Below, piece after piece: positions 52,292-62,245 of a stretch of DNA of 64,000 nucleotides; positions within the stretch are counted from its first letter, which is position 1, and the number at the start of each line of letters is the position of its first letter. The translations under genes and the position numbers were made by a program. Under the pieces are notes generated by a model, which was given only the letters and a program-made list of their open reading frames with translations, was not told the origin of the DNA and did no database searches. Source of the DNA: Pseudomonas sp. UYIF39 (lineage in GTDB: Bacteria > Pseudomonadota > Gammaproteobacteria > Pseudomonadales > Pseudomonadaceae); assembly GCF_029963765.1 (NCBI RefSeq), contig NZ_JALBYU010000013.1:62001-126000 (forward strand), in the 5' to 3' direction.

Positions 52292-52936
52292 ATGAGAGCT
52301 TTTACCCAACACACCGGTTTGGTCGCGCCATTGGACCGTGCCAACGTCGACACCGACCAGATCATTCCGAAGCAGTTCTTGAAGTCGATCAAGCGCACTG
52401 GTTTTGGTCCGAACCTGTTCGACGAATGGCGCTACCTGGACGTGGGCTATGCCTACCAGGACAACTCCAAGCGTCCGCTGAACAAGGACTTCGTGCTCAA
52501 CGCCGAGCGTTATCAAGGCGCCAGCGTGCTGGTGGCCCGCGAGAACTTCGGTTGCGGCTCGAGCCGCGAACACGCGCCATGGGCGCTGGAAGAGTACGGT
52601 TTTCGCAGCATCATCGCGCCGAGCTACGCCGACATCTTCTACAACAACAGCTTCAAGAACGGCTTGCTGCCGATCATCTTGAGCGACGCTGAAGTGGATG
52701 AGTTGTTCCAGCAGGTCGAGGCGAATCCTGGCTACGAGTTGACGGTCGACCTGCAAGCCCAGACCGTCACCCGGCCTGATGGCAAGGTCTACAGCTTCGA
52801 ACTTGACGAGTTCCGCAAGCATTGCCTGGTCAACGGTCTGGACGACATCGGCCTGACCTTGCAGGACCACGAAGCGATCGCGGCGTTTGAAGCCAAACAC
52901 CGTGCGAGCCAGCCTTGGTTGTTTCGCGACGTTTGA
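52292..52936 (+). CDS. leuD: 3-isopropylmalate dehydratase small subunit
   Basis: 214 residues, the swivelling domain that pairs with LeuC. 'DRANVDTDQIIPKQFLKSI', ENFGCGSSREHAPWAL and 'IIAPSYADIFYNNSFKNGLL' are family signatures. GAGGAACCGC precedes the ATG. A REP doublet follows and may limit read-through to the methyltransferase. Confidence 0.98.
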   Translation: MRAFTQHTGLVAPLDRANVDTDQIIPKQFLKSIKRTGFGPNLFDEWRYLDVGYAYQDNSKRPLNKDFVLNAERYQGASVLVARENFGCGSSREHAPWALEEYGFRSIIAPSYADIFYNNSFKNGLLPIILSDAEVDELFQQVEANPGYELTVDLQAQTVTRPDGKVYSFELDEFRKHCLVNGLDDIGLTLQDHEAIAAFEAKHRASQPWLFRDV

Positions 52937-52958
52937 TTTTGCGTAAGGCGATATGACG

Positions 52959-53035
52959 CCATCGCGAGCAAGCTCGCTCCCACAGGGTTTTTTGTACGCC
53001 GCAAATCCACTGTGGGAGCGAGCTTGCTCGCGATG
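52959..53035. repeat. Pair of REP elements in inverted orientation
   Basis: Same doublet as at 38283-38376 (CATCGCGAGCAAGCTCGCTC facing its reverse complement), with a shorter spacer, between leuD and the methyltransferase gene. Confidence 0.92.
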
Positions 53036-53081
53036 AGGCCCGGATAGTCACCACAAGGCTAAACCCCAAAAAGGAAGTCCC

Positions 53082-53849
53082 ATGACCAGCACTGCCCAGC
53101 ACACTCAGGTTGTACAAAAGCAATTCGGTGAACAAGCCTCGGCCTATCTGAGCAGCGCTGTACACGCTCAGGGCACCGAATTTGCGTTGCTACAGGCTGA
53201 ACTGGCAGGGCAGGGCGATGCCCGTGTGCTGGACCTGGGTTGCGGCGCCGGTCACGTGAGTTTTCACGTGGCCTCGCTGGTGAAAGAAGTGGTGGCCTAC
53301 GATTTGTCGCAGCAGATGCTCGACGTGGTGGCCGCTGCGGCGATTGATCGTGGTCTGAGCAATGTGACTACGGTCAACGGCGCCGCCGAGCGTCTGCCGT
53401 TCGCCGATGGCGAATTCGATTTCGTCTTCAGCCGGTATTCGGCGCACCATTGGAGCGATCTCGGCCTGGCCCTGCGAGAGGTCCGCCGGGTGCTGAAGCC
53501 GGGCGGCGTGGCGGCGTTCGTCGACGTGTTGTCGCCGGGCAGTCCGTTGTTCGACACTTACCTGCAAAGTGTCGAAGTGCTGCGCGACACCAGCCATGTG
53601 CGCGATTATTCCGCCGGCGAGTGGTTGCGCCAGATCAGCGAAGCGGGGTTGCATACTCGCAGCACCACCCGTCAGCGCCTGCGTCTGGAGTACACCTCGT
53701 GGGTCGAGCGCATGCGCACACCAGAGGTGATGCGCGCGGCAATCCTCGAGCTGCAGCAATCGATGGGTAATGAAGTACGCGAATACTTTGAGATTGAGGC
53801 CGATGGTTCGTTCAGTACAGATGTGCTGGTGCTGATGGCTGAAAAATAA
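53082..53849 (+). CDS. Class I SAM-dependent methyltransferase
   Basis: 255 residues. Rossmann-type SAM site: VLDLGCGAGHVSFH (motif I), YDLSQQMLDVV (post-I), 'AAERLPFADGEFDFVFSRY' (motif II/III) and EVRRVLKPGG. Of the UbiE/Methyltransf_11 kind, substrate unknown. It stands between leuD and leuB, separated from both by repeats or hairpins. As I remember, this insertion between leuCD and leuB is common to Pseudomonas; there is no evidence that it acts in leucine synthesis. Confidence 0.92.
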   Translation: MTSTAQHTQVVQKQFGEQASAYLSSAVHAQGTEFALLQAELAGQGDARVLDLGCGAGHVSFHVASLVKEVVAYDLSQQMLDVVAAAAIDRGLSNVTTVNGAAERLPFADGEFDFVFSRYSAHHWSDLGLALREVRRVLKPGGVAAFVDVLSPGSPLFDTYLQSVEVLRDTSHVRDYSAGEWLRQISEAGLHTRSTTRQRLRLEYTSWVERMRTPEVMRAAILELQQSMGNEVREYFEIEADGSFSTDVLVLMAEK

Positions 53850-53869
53850 GCGTCAAACGAATTTTTCCG

Positions 53870-53890
53870 GGCGTGCCCCAAGGGCACGCC
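53870..53890 (+). other. Strong hairpin upstream of leuB
   Basis: GGCGTGCCC-CAA-GGGCACGCC, perfect 9-bp stem, 22 bases before the leuB ATG. There is no T run after it; it may weaken transcription from the methyltransferase or shape the leuB 5' leader. Confidence 0.6.
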
Positions 53891-53911
53891 GACTGATGAC
53901 ATGAGGAAAGC

Positions 53912-54994
<1,083 letters not shown>

Positions 54995-55000
54995 TCTCAC

Positions 55001-55047
55001 GGGCCCGCTGCAACTTTCACTCTTGAAAGCAGCGGCCCACTTTTTAA
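55001..55047 (+). terminator. Intrinsic terminator between leuB and asd
   Basis: GGGCC-CGCTGC ... GCAGCG-GCCC with an inner CTTTC / GAAAG stem, followed by CTTTTTAAA. Confidence 0.8.
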
Positions 55048-55063
55048 AGAAGGTGTAGTTGCG

Positions 55064-56176
55064 ATGAAACGTGTAGGTCTGATCGGTTGGCGCGGTATGG
55101 TCGGTTCCGTGCTCATGCAGCGGATGCTGGAAGAGCAGGATTTCGATCTTATTGAGCCGGTGTTTTTCACCACTTCCAATGTCGGTGGCCAAGGCCCGTC
55201 CGTGGGCAAGGACATTGCTCCGCTCAAAGACGCTTACAGCATTGATGAGCTGAAAACCCTCGACGTGATTCTGACCTGCCAGGGTGGCGACTACACCAGC
55301 GAAGTTTTCCCGAAACTGCGCGAAGCCGGCTGGCAGGGTTACTGGATCGACGCCGCTTCCAGCCTGCGCATGCAGGATGACGCGGTGATCGTGCTGGACC
55401 CGGTGAACCGCAAGGTCATCGACCAGCAGCTCGACGCGGGCACCAAGAACTACATCGGCGGCAACTGCACCGTCAGCCTGATGCTGATGGGCCTGGGCGG
55501 TCTGTTCGAAGCCGGTCTGGTGGAGTGGATGAGCGCCATGACCTATCAGGCGGCCTCCGGTGCCGGCGCGCAGAACATGCGCGAACTGATCAAACAAATG
55601 GGCGCGACCCACGCCGCTGTCGCCGATCAACTGGCCGACCCGGCCAGCGCGATCCTCGACATCGACCGTCGTGTGGCCGAAGCCATGCGCAGCGACGCGT
55701 ACCCGACCGAAAACTTCGGCGTACCGCTGGCCGGCAGCCTGATCCCATGGATCGACAAGGAACTGCCGAACGGTCAGAGCCGTGAAGAGTGGAAGGCCCA
55801 GGCCGAGACCAACAAGATCCTTGGTCGCTTCAAGAGCCCGATTCCGGTCGATGGCATCTGCGTGCGCATCGGCGCCATGCGCTGCCACAGCCAGGCGCTG
55901 ACCATCAAACTGAACAAAGATGTGCCGATCGCCGACATCGAAGGGCTGATCAGCCAGCACAACCCTTGGGTCAAACTGGTGCCGAACAGCCGCGAAGCCA
56001 GCATTCAGGAACTGAGCCCGACGAAAGTCACCGGCACCCTGAACGTACCGGTTGGCCGTCTGCGCAAGCTGAACATGGGCACGCAGTACGTCGGCGCGTT
56101 CACCGTCGGCGACCAACTGCTGTGGGGCGCGGCTGAGCCGCTGCGTCGCATGCTGCGGATCCTGCTTGAGCGTTGA
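55064..56176 (+). CDS. asd: Aspartate-semialdehyde dehydrogenase
   Basis: 370 residues. NADPH-dependent reduction of aspartyl phosphate in the lysine, threonine, methionine and diaminopimelate route. 'GLIGWRGMVGSVLMQRM' (nucleotide loop), the catalytic Cys in GGNCTVSLML, 'YQAASGAGAQNMREL' and the His in RIGAMRCHSQAL are present. AAGAAGG precedes the ATG by about 9 bases. A terminator lies on each side, so it is a single-gene transcript. Confidence 0.98.
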   Translation: MKRVGLIGWRGMVGSVLMQRMLEEQDFDLIEPVFFTTSNVGGQGPSVGKDIAPLKDAYSIDELKTLDVILTCQGGDYTSEVFPKLREAGWQGYWIDAASSLRMQDDAVIVLDPVNRKVIDQQLDAGTKNYIGGNCTVSLMLMGLGGLFEAGLVEWMSAMTYQAASGAGAQNMRELIKQMGATHAAVADQLADPASAILDIDRRVAEAMRSDAYPTENFGVPLAGSLIPWIDKELPNGQSREEWKAQAETNKILGRFKSPIPVDGICVRIGAMRCHSQALTIKLNKDVPIADIEGLISQHNPWVKLVPNSREASIQELSPTKVTGTLNVPVGRLRKLNMGTQYVGAFTVGDQLLWGAAEPLRRMLRILLER

Positions 56177-56195
56177 TCGATTGAAGCAATGAACG

Positions 56196-56232
56196 AACCC
56201 GTGCCTTGAAAGAGGTGCGGGTTTTTTCTTTT
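56196..56232 (+). terminator. Intrinsic terminator after asd
   Basis: ACCCGTGCC / GGTGCGGGT (two G-T pairs in the middle) followed by TTTTTTCTTTT. Confidence 0.85.
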
Positions 56233-56250
56233 GGTATGTTCGTCGCCTGC

Positions 56251-56331
56251 AAAAAGATCGCAGCCTTCGGCAGCTCCTTCATCGGCGCGTGCAAACCCGA
56301 TCCTGTAGCTGCCGAAGGCTGCGATCTTTTG
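56251..56331. repeat. Inverted pair of a second REP-type repeat
   Basis: AAAAGATCGCAGCCTTCGGC and, about 30 bases on, GTAGCTGCCGAAGGCTGCGA followed by TCTTTT. A different family from the one at 38283 and 52959; one eroded arm is at 42696. Confidence 0.88.
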
Positions 56332-56399
56332 CTCTAAATTGCCGAACTGCCAACCACCCGGTAAAGTGCCGCTCCCCCCGTTTCGCCAGAGGTAGAACC

Positions 56400-57410
56400 A
56401 TGAGCCAGTCCTTTGATATCGCCGTGATCGGCGCCACCGGTACTGTCGGCGAAACGCTCGTGCAGATTCTCGAAGAGCGCGACTTCCCTGTTGGCAATCT
56501 GCACCTGCTCGCCAGCAGCGAATCGGCTGGGCATTCGGTGCCGTTTCGCGGCAAGAACGTGCGGGTGCGGGAAGTCGATGAGTTCGACTTCAGTAAAGTC
56601 CAGCTGGTGTTCTTCGCTGCCGGCCCGGCGGTAACCCTGAGTTTCGCTTCGCGGGCCACGGCCGCCGGTTGCTCGCTGATCGACTTGTCCGGCGCCTTGC
56701 CGGCTGATCAGGCGCCACAAGTCGTGCCTGAAGCCAACGCGCAGGTGCTGGCCGGTTTGAAAAAGCCGTTCCAGGTCAGCAGTCCAAGCCCTTCGGCCAC
56801 CACACTGGCGGTCGTGCTGGCGCCGTTGCTCGGTTTGCTCGATCTGCAACGCATCAATTTGACCGCCAGCCTGGCCGTCTCCGCCCAGGGCCGCGAAGCC
56901 GTCACCGAGCTGGCACGGCAAACGGCCGAGCTACTCAATGTGCGTCCGCTGGAGCCGACCTTCTTCGATCGGCAGATGGCCTTCAACTTGCTGGCGCAAG
57001 TGGGCAAGCCAGATGATCAGGGTCACACGCTGCTGGAAAAACGCCTGGTGCGCGAGCTACGTCAGGTCATGGCGCTGCCTTTATTAAAGATTTCCGTCAC
57101 TTGCATTCAAGCCCCGGTGTTTTTTGGCGATAGCTTTAACGTGACCTTGCAGTCATCGAGCGACATCGACCTGGCCAAAGTCAACGCCGCCCTGGAAGAC
57201 GCGCCCGGTATCGAGTTGGTGGAAGCCGGCGATTACCCGACGCCGGTAGGCGATGCGGTAGGGCAGGACGTGGTCTACGTTGGTCGGGTTCGCAACGGGA
57301 TCGACGACCTGTCGGAACTAAATTTGTGGCTGACGTCAGATAACGTACGCAAAGGCGCAGCGCTCAATGCTGTGCAGGTGGCTGAATTGTTGATAAAAGA
57401 CCTGCTGTAA
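56400..57410 (+). CDS. Aspartate-semialdehyde dehydrogenase-like protein without catalytic Cys (Usg-type)
   Basis: 336 residues from the ATG at 56400 (AGAGG upstream). 'IAVIGATGTVGETLVQIL' is an intact nucleotide loop, and the overall layout is that of Asd. The catalytic segment N-C-x-T is replaced by SSPSPSATTLAVV, with no Cys, so classic dehydrogenase activity is not expected. The same situation is known for E. coli Usg-1. It stands between asd and fimV, as in other pseudomonads. Function unknown. Confidence 0.88.
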   Translation: MSQSFDIAVIGATGTVGETLVQILEERDFPVGNLHLLASSESAGHSVPFRGKNVRVREVDEFDFSKVQLVFFAAGPAVTLSFASRATAAGCSLIDLSGALPADQAPQVVPEANAQVLAGLKKPFQVSSPSPSATTLAVVLAPLLGLLDLQRINLTASLAVSAQGREAVTELARQTAELLNVRPLEPTFFDRQMAFNLLAQVGKPDDQGHTLLEKRLVRELRQVMALPLLKISVTCIQAPVFFGDSFNVTLQSSSDIDLAKVNAALEDAPGIELVEAGDYPTPVGDAVGQDVVYVGRVRNGIDDLSELNLWLTSDNVRKGAALNAVQVAELLIKDLL

Positions 57411-57440
57411 AAGATACTTGGCAACAATTTGTCGAATGAA

Positions 57441-57548
57441 TCCGGCCGGGCGCTATGCTTGGCCGGACTGCTGAAGGCGGGCTCCCTCCGGGGTTTTGCG
57501 TGGCATGAATGAAATGACCGCGCGCGATGACTCTTCGCCGTCGCGCGC
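57441..57548 (+). other. Structured 5' region upstream of fimV
   Basis: Two inverted repeats occupy the gap: TCCGGCC / GGCCGGA (57441-57467) and GCGCGCGA / TCGCGCGC (57520-57548). The first may be the end of the asd-like transcript; the second would lie in the fimV leader. Neither has a T run. Confidence 0.4.
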
Positions 57549-57617
57549 AATGCCTTACGGCAGCGACTATCAATACCTTCTCGCTGGCCGAGGAATGTTC
57601 AAACAAAGGATGAGGCT

Positions 57618-60359
57618 ATGGTTCAAGTTCGCAAACTGGTGTTAGCAATAGCGGCCGCCTCGGCGCTGTCCTCCGGTATGGCGCATGCCCTCGGGCTCGG
57701 GGAATTGACCCTGAAGTCGACGCTGAACCAGCCCCTGGTGGCAGAAATCGAGTTGCTCGACGTCAAGGACCTCACCGCTGCCGAATTGGTGCCGAGCCTG
57801 GCTTCGCCCGAAGATTTCGCCAAGGCAGGTGTCGACCGCCAGGCGTTTCTCAATGACCTGACCTTTACCCCGGTACTCAACGCCAGCGGCAAAAGCATCC
57901 TGCGTGTGACGTCCAGCAAACCACTCTCCGAACCCATGGTGAAATTCCTGGTTCAGGTGATGTGGCCCAGCGGTCGCTTGCTGCGCGATTACAGCGTGCT
58001 GCTCGATCCGTCCAAATTCTCGCCGCAAACCGCCGATGCGGCTGCGCAGCCTGCACCGACGCAAACCGTCACCGCACCGGTGACCGGTGGCACCAAACCA
58101 ACCCAATACACCACCGCGCCGCGCGATACCCTGTGGGAAATCGCTGCGAAGGCGCGCAATGGCGGCTCGGTCCAGCAAACCATGTTGGCCATCCAGGCGT
58201 TGAATCCGGATGCCTTTATCGATGGCAACATCAACCGGTTGAAAGCCGGTCAGGTGCTGCGTCTGCCGGATCAGACGCAGAGCGCCAATGTGCCGCAACC
58301 GAAGGCCGTTGCTGAAGTCTCCGCCCAGAACACCGCGTGGCGTCAGGGGCGTCGTTACGTGGCGAAGCCCGGGACCGGACAGCAGCAGCTCGATGCCACC
58401 AAGCGCGCTCGCGGTGAAGGCCCTTCGTCGCAAGCGGCGACAGACAAGCTGAGCCTGGTGTCCGCCGAGTCCGGCAAGGCCGGTGGCAAAGGCGCCAAGG
58501 GTGATGCCAAGAATTTGAGCAACAAGCTGGCCGTGACCCAGGAAAGCCTCGACACGACCCGTCGTGACAACGCCGAACTGAAAGGCCGCATGACCGATCT
58601 GCAAAGTCAGCTGGACAAGCTGCAACGCCTGATCGAACTGAAGAACAATCAACTGGCCAAGTTGCAGGCTGAAGGTGCGGCGGGTGCCCCGGCACCAGGT
58701 GCGACCACTCCGGCAATGTCAGCCGAACTGGCGGCCAATCATGCGGCAACAACGCCTGCGAACGCGGCTCCGACTGCACCTGAGGCTGCTGCGCCCGAGG
58801 TCACTCCGGCTCCGGTCGAGCCGCCTGTCGAGCCGACGCCGGCAGCATCCGACGATCAGCAATTCAAAGAACTGCTGACCAATCCGTGGCTGCTGGGTCT
58901 GGCAGGTGGCGGTGCCGTGGTGGCGCTGTTCCTGCTGCTGTTGCTGGCGCGTCGCCGCAAAGCCCAGCAAGAAGCCGAGAAGCATTTGCGCATGGCCCGT
59001 GAATTGGCCGAGGAGCAGGCGTTCTCCGCTGAACTCGATCTGCCAAAAAGCATTTTCGAAGACCTGGACGTGCCGCCGCCGAGCGTGAAGCTTGCTACCA
59101 CGCCAACTCCAACTCCAGCGCCAGCCCTTGCGCCCGCACCGGTAATTGCTCCGGTTGTGGTAACGCCGCCGATCGCTGCGCCATTGGTTTCGCCTGCTGG
59201 CGAGCGCGATGACGACGTACTGAGCAAAGCACAGTCGCACATCGCTGCCGGTCGTCTGAATCAGGCAGCTGCCTTGCTGGAAGACGGGATCAAGCAAGAG
59301 CCGCAACGCAGTGACCTGCGCCTCAAGCTGATGGAAGTCTATGGTCAGCAAGGCGACCGCGATGCATTCGTTGCCCAGGAGCGCCAATTGGTGGCTAACG
59401 GTGACAACTTTGCTCAGGTCGAAAAACTCAAGAGCCGCTTCCCGGCCATGGTCATTGCGGCGGTTGGTGGTATCGCAGCCGCTGCGATCGCTGCCGAACT
59501 GGACGCGCAATACGTCAAGGATCTGCTGCTGGACGAGTCTGAAGCGCCGGCACCGGCAGTGCCCGATGACTTCGACAGTGCTTTCGATTTGAGCCTGGAT
59601 GATCTGGAATCTGCCGCTCCGGCGGTGGTTGCACCAGAGGCAGAGGCAGAGGCAGAGCCCGATGACTTCGACAGTGCCTTCGATTTGAGCCTGGATGATC
59701 TGGAAACTGCCTCTCCGGCAGTGGTTGCACCAGAACCAGAGGCAGAACCAGTGTCTGCGGCTGAGCTGGGCGAGTTCCCGCTGGACGACGACCTGAGCTT
59801 CGAATCGGTGTTGCAGCAGCAGACCGACATCAAGGAAAACCTCGATGACCTGTCGGACTTCGACCTGGATATGGAACTCGGTGCGGATGCCTCGCCGGCT
59901 ACCCTGGCCGAAGACGACTTCCTGTTGAGCCTGGATGACGGCGTCAAGGACCTGGATTTACCTGTCGCTGAAGCGCCGGCTGTTCCCGAGGTTGCGCTGG
60001 ACGATCTGGAGCTGCCGGCCGATTTCGACCTGTCGCTGGCTGACGAAATGGACGCGCCAGATGCTCCGGACGCGTTTGCAGCCGAACTGGATGACGTCAA
60101 CGCCGAACTGGATCGTCTGTCCCAGAGTCTTGGCGAGCCGAGCTTCACGGCGGAAGACGCCATGGCCTCTGCAGCTGAGGAACCAGAATTCGATTTCCTT
60201 TCCGGCACTGACGAAGTCGCGACCAAACTCGATCTGGCCCAGGCCTACATCGACATGGGCGACGCCGACGGTGCCCGGGACATCCTCAACGAGGTGGTGA
60301 CCGAGGGTGATGCTGGTCAGAAGAGCGAAGCCAAGGAAATGCTTTCGCGTCTGGCGTGA
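57618..60359 (+). CDS. fimV: FimV-type polar hub / pilus assembly protein
   Basis: 913 residues. Signal peptide to about residue 24 ('RKLVLAIAAASALSSGMAHA'), the FimV N-terminal domain, a LysM peptidoglycan-binding motif near 158-214 ('TAPRDTLWEIAAKARNG', 'NRLKAGQVLRLP'), a coiled coil near 300-350, one transmembrane helix near 427-450 ('LAGGGAVVALFLLLLLARRR'), a TPR-like segment near 530-600, a long acidic region with an internal repeat, and the conserved C-terminal FimV domain ('KLDLAQAYIDMGDADGARDI'). It is needed for type IV pilus function and polar organisation in P. aeruginosa. AAGGATGAGG precedes the ATG. Confidence 0.95.
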   Translation: MVQVRKLVLAIAAASALSSGMAHALGLGELTLKSTLNQPLVAEIELLDVKDLTAAELVPSLASPEDFAKAGVDRQAFLNDLTFTPVLNASGKSILRVTSSKPLSEPMVKFLVQVMWPSGRLLRDYSVLLDPSKFSPQTADAAAQPAPTQTVTAPVTGGTKPTQYTTAPRDTLWEIAAKARNGGSVQQTMLAIQALNPDAFIDGNINRLKAGQVLRLPDQTQSANVPQPKAVAEVSAQNTAWRQGRRYVAKPGTGQQQLDATKRARGEGPSSQAATDKLSLVSAESGKAGGKGAKGDAKNLSNKLAVTQESLDTTRRDNAELKGRMTDLQSQLDKLQRLIELKNNQLAKLQAEGAAGAPAPGATTPAMSAELAANHAATTPANAAPTAPEAAAPEVTPAPVEPPVEPTPAASDDQQFKELLTNPWLLGLAGGGAVVALFLLLLLARRRKAQQEAEKHLRMARELAEEQAFSAELDLPKSIFEDLDVPPPSVKLATTPTPTPAPALAPAPVIAPVVVTPPIAAPLVSPAGERDDDVLSKAQSHIAAGRLNQAAALLEDGIKQEPQRSDLRLKLMEVYGQQGDRDAFVAQERQLVANGDNFAQVEKLKSRFPAMVIAAVGGIAAAAIAAELDAQYVKDLLLDESEAPAPAVPDDFDSAFDLSLDDLESAAPAVVAPEAEAEAEPDDFDSAFDLSLDDLETASPAVVAPEPEAEPVSAAELGEFPLDDDLSFESVLQQQTDIKENLDDLSDFDLDMELGADASPATLAEDDFLLSLDDGVKDLDLPVAEAPAVPEVALDDLELPADFDLSLADEMDAPDAPDAFAAELDDVNAELDRLSQSLGEPSFTAEDAMASAAEEPEFDFLSGTDEVATKLDLAQAYIDMGDADGARDILNEVVTEGDAGQKSEAKEMLSRLA
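59562..59753 (+). repeat. Two in-frame 96-bp tandem repeats in fimV
   Basis: Two units of 32 codons begin PDDFDSAFDLSLDDLE and continue with a P-A-V-V-A-P-E segment and a Glu/Ala run. They lie in the acidic cytoplasmic part and differ by only a few bases, so copy number may vary between strains. Confidence 0.9.
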
Positions 60360-60377
60360 TTGATCGGTAAGGCGTAA

Positions 60378-60411
60378 ACAAAACGGCAGCCATTGAGGCT
60401 GCCGTTTTTGG
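60378..60411 (+). terminator. Intrinsic terminator after fimV
   Basis: AAACGGCAGCC-ATTGA-GGCTGCCGTTTTTG, perfect stem with A and T runs, 20 bases after the stop. Confidence 0.92.
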
Positions 60412-60524
60412 TTCAGTCGACGACAGAAAGTTCCTGGCAGGCCACAAACAGCACACGCCTCTGGCGTCCCGGTCCGGCGGCCTTATAATGCCCGCCTTTG
60501 CGTACATCAGCAGGCTGTCACTCC

Positions 60525-61379
60525 TTGGCAAATATAGATAATCCGGCCGCCGAAATGGTGGCCGACGGCTTTTTCCGGATCGCGTTGGGTGTTGAATACA
60601 AAGGCTCGCGCTATCGCGGTTGGCAGCGCCAGGCTTCCGGCGTACTCACCGTGCAGGAAACCCTCGAAAAGGCCTTGTCCAAAGTCGCCGATTCACCGGT
60701 GTCGCTGCTCTGCGCCGGGCGTACGGATGCCGGTGTGCATGCGTGCGGTCAGGTGGTGCATTTCGATACCCAGGTCGAGCGTTCGATGAAAGCCTGGGTC
60801 ATGGGCGCCAATATCAATTTGCCCCATGACGTCAGTGTCAGCTGGGCCAAGGTCATGCCGGCGCATTTCCATGCGCGGTTCAAGGCGAGTGCCCGGCGCT
60901 ATCGCTACGTGATCTACAACGATCAGATCCGCCCGGCGCACCTGAACGAAGAAATCACCTGGAACCACCGTCCGCTGGACGTCGAGCGCATGGCCGAGGC
61001 GGCGCAGTACCTGGTCGGCACCCATGATTTCAGCGCTTTCCGTGCGGGTCAGTGTCAGGCCAAGTCGCCGATCAAGGAGCTGCATCACCTGCGCGTCACG
61101 CGCCACGGCAAGATGATCGTGCTGGACATCCGCGCCAGCGCTTTCCTGCACCACATGGTGCGCAACATTGCTGGCGTGCTGATGACCATCGGTGCTGGCG
61201 AGCGCCCGGTGGAGTGGATGAAAGAGGTGCTGGAGAGCCGCATTCGCCGTTCCGGTGGGGTGACGGCGCATCCGTACGGCCTCTACCTGGTGCAGGTCGA
61301 GTACCGCGACGAGTTCGAATTGCCCGAGCGTTACATCGGGCCGCACTTCCTGACCGGCTTCTCGGAACTTGACGGCTGA
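60525..61379 (+). CDS. truA: tRNA pseudouridine(38-40) synthase
   Basis: 284 residues if the TTG at 60525 is used (GCAGG about 9 bases upstream); an ATG at 60555 gives 274 residues but has no Shine-Dalgarno. 'IALGVEYKGSRYRGWQRQ', the catalytic Asp in CAGRTDAGVHACGQ, 'HFHARFKASARRYRYVIYN' and 'FLHHMVRNIAGVLMTIGAG' are TruA signatures. A TATAAT at 60484-60489 is a probable -10 of its promoter. Confidence 0.96.
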   Translation: MANIDNPAAEMVADGFFRIALGVEYKGSRYRGWQRQASGVLTVQETLEKALSKVADSPVSLLCAGRTDAGVHACGQVVHFDTQVERSMKAWVMGANINLPHDVSVSWAKVMPAHFHARFKASARRYRYVIYNDQIRPAHLNEEITWNHRPLDVERMAEAAQYLVGTHDFSAFRAGQCQAKSPIKELHHLRVTRHGKMIVLDIRASAFLHHMVRNIAGVLMTIGAGERPVEWMKEVLESRIRRSGGVTAHPYGLYLVQVEYRDEFELPERYIGPHFLTGFSELDG

Positions 61380-61442
61380 CGCCCTCGAACGCTTTTGTTA
61401 CCATCCGGGACTTTCTCGGATTTACCTTGGGGTTCTATCGAC

Positions 61443-62063
61443 ATGTCGGCCGTTCGCAGCAAGATTTGTGGGATTACCCGCATAGAAGATGCGTTGGCGG
61501 CGGTTGAGGCCGGGGCTGATGCGATCGGATTTGTGTTCTACGCCAAAAGCCCGCGGGCCGTGACGTTTCAGCAGGCGCGCTCGATCATCGAGGCGTTGCC
61601 GCCGTTCGTGACCACCGTAGGGCTGTTCGTCAACGCCAGTCGCTGCGAGTTGGGGGAAATCCTCGACGCCGTGCCGCTGGACCTGTTGCAGTTCCATGGC
61701 GATGAAACCGCGGCCGAGTGCGAAGGCTGGCACCGCCCGTACATCAAGGCGCTGCGGGTCAAGGCCGGTGACGATATCGCGGCTGCGTGCGATGCGTTTC
61801 CAGGCGCCAGGGGTATCCTGCTCGACGCCTATGTCGAAGGCGTACCCGGCGGAACCGGTGAGGCGTTTGACTGGTCTCTGATACCGCAAGGCTTGAGCAA
61901 ACCGCTCATCCTGGCGGGTGGCTTGACGCCGGAAAACGTCGCCGAGGCGATTGCAAGGGTTCGGCCTTATGCCGTGGACGTCAGCGGTGGGGTGGAGGCG
62001 AGCAAGGGCATCAAGGATCACGCAAAGATTCAGGCATTCATTAAAGCGGTTGTAGGACGTTGA
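61443..62063 (+). CDS. trpF: Phosphoribosylanthranilate isomerase
   Basis: 206 residues. TIM barrel of the tryptophan pathway: 'SKICGITRIEDALAAVEAGA' with the catalytic Cys, 'TVGLFVNAS', LLQFHGDE, 'LILAGGLTPENVAEAI' and 'YAVDVSGGVEASKGIKDHAK'. Start at the ATG of MSAVRSK. It lies 63 bases after truA; trpA and trpB are not here, as is usual in Pseudomonas. Confidence 0.97.
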   Translation: MSAVRSKICGITRIEDALAAVEAGADAIGFVFYAKSPRAVTFQQARSIIEALPPFVTTVGLFVNASRCELGEILDAVPLDLLQFHGDETAAECEGWHRPYIKALRVKAGDDIAAACDAFPGARGILLDAYVEGVPGGTGEAFDWSLIPQGLSKPLILAGGLTPENVAEAIARVRPYAVDVSGGVEASKGIKDHAKIQAFIKAVVGR

Positions 62064-62245
62064 TGTGACGGCTGGCACACTGCCGCCGTCCACAGGCATG
62101 GCTGAGGGTTTTTGGGGTGTACGCAGGTCACGTTCAGCTGATCCGGCAACCCATTGATCATCGCCACACACATGAATTTAGCTCAAGGGCATACGCGGGG
62201 CTGCGAACCAGAGCGTTCGGGCCGCCGGTACTGGAGAAAGAAAGC

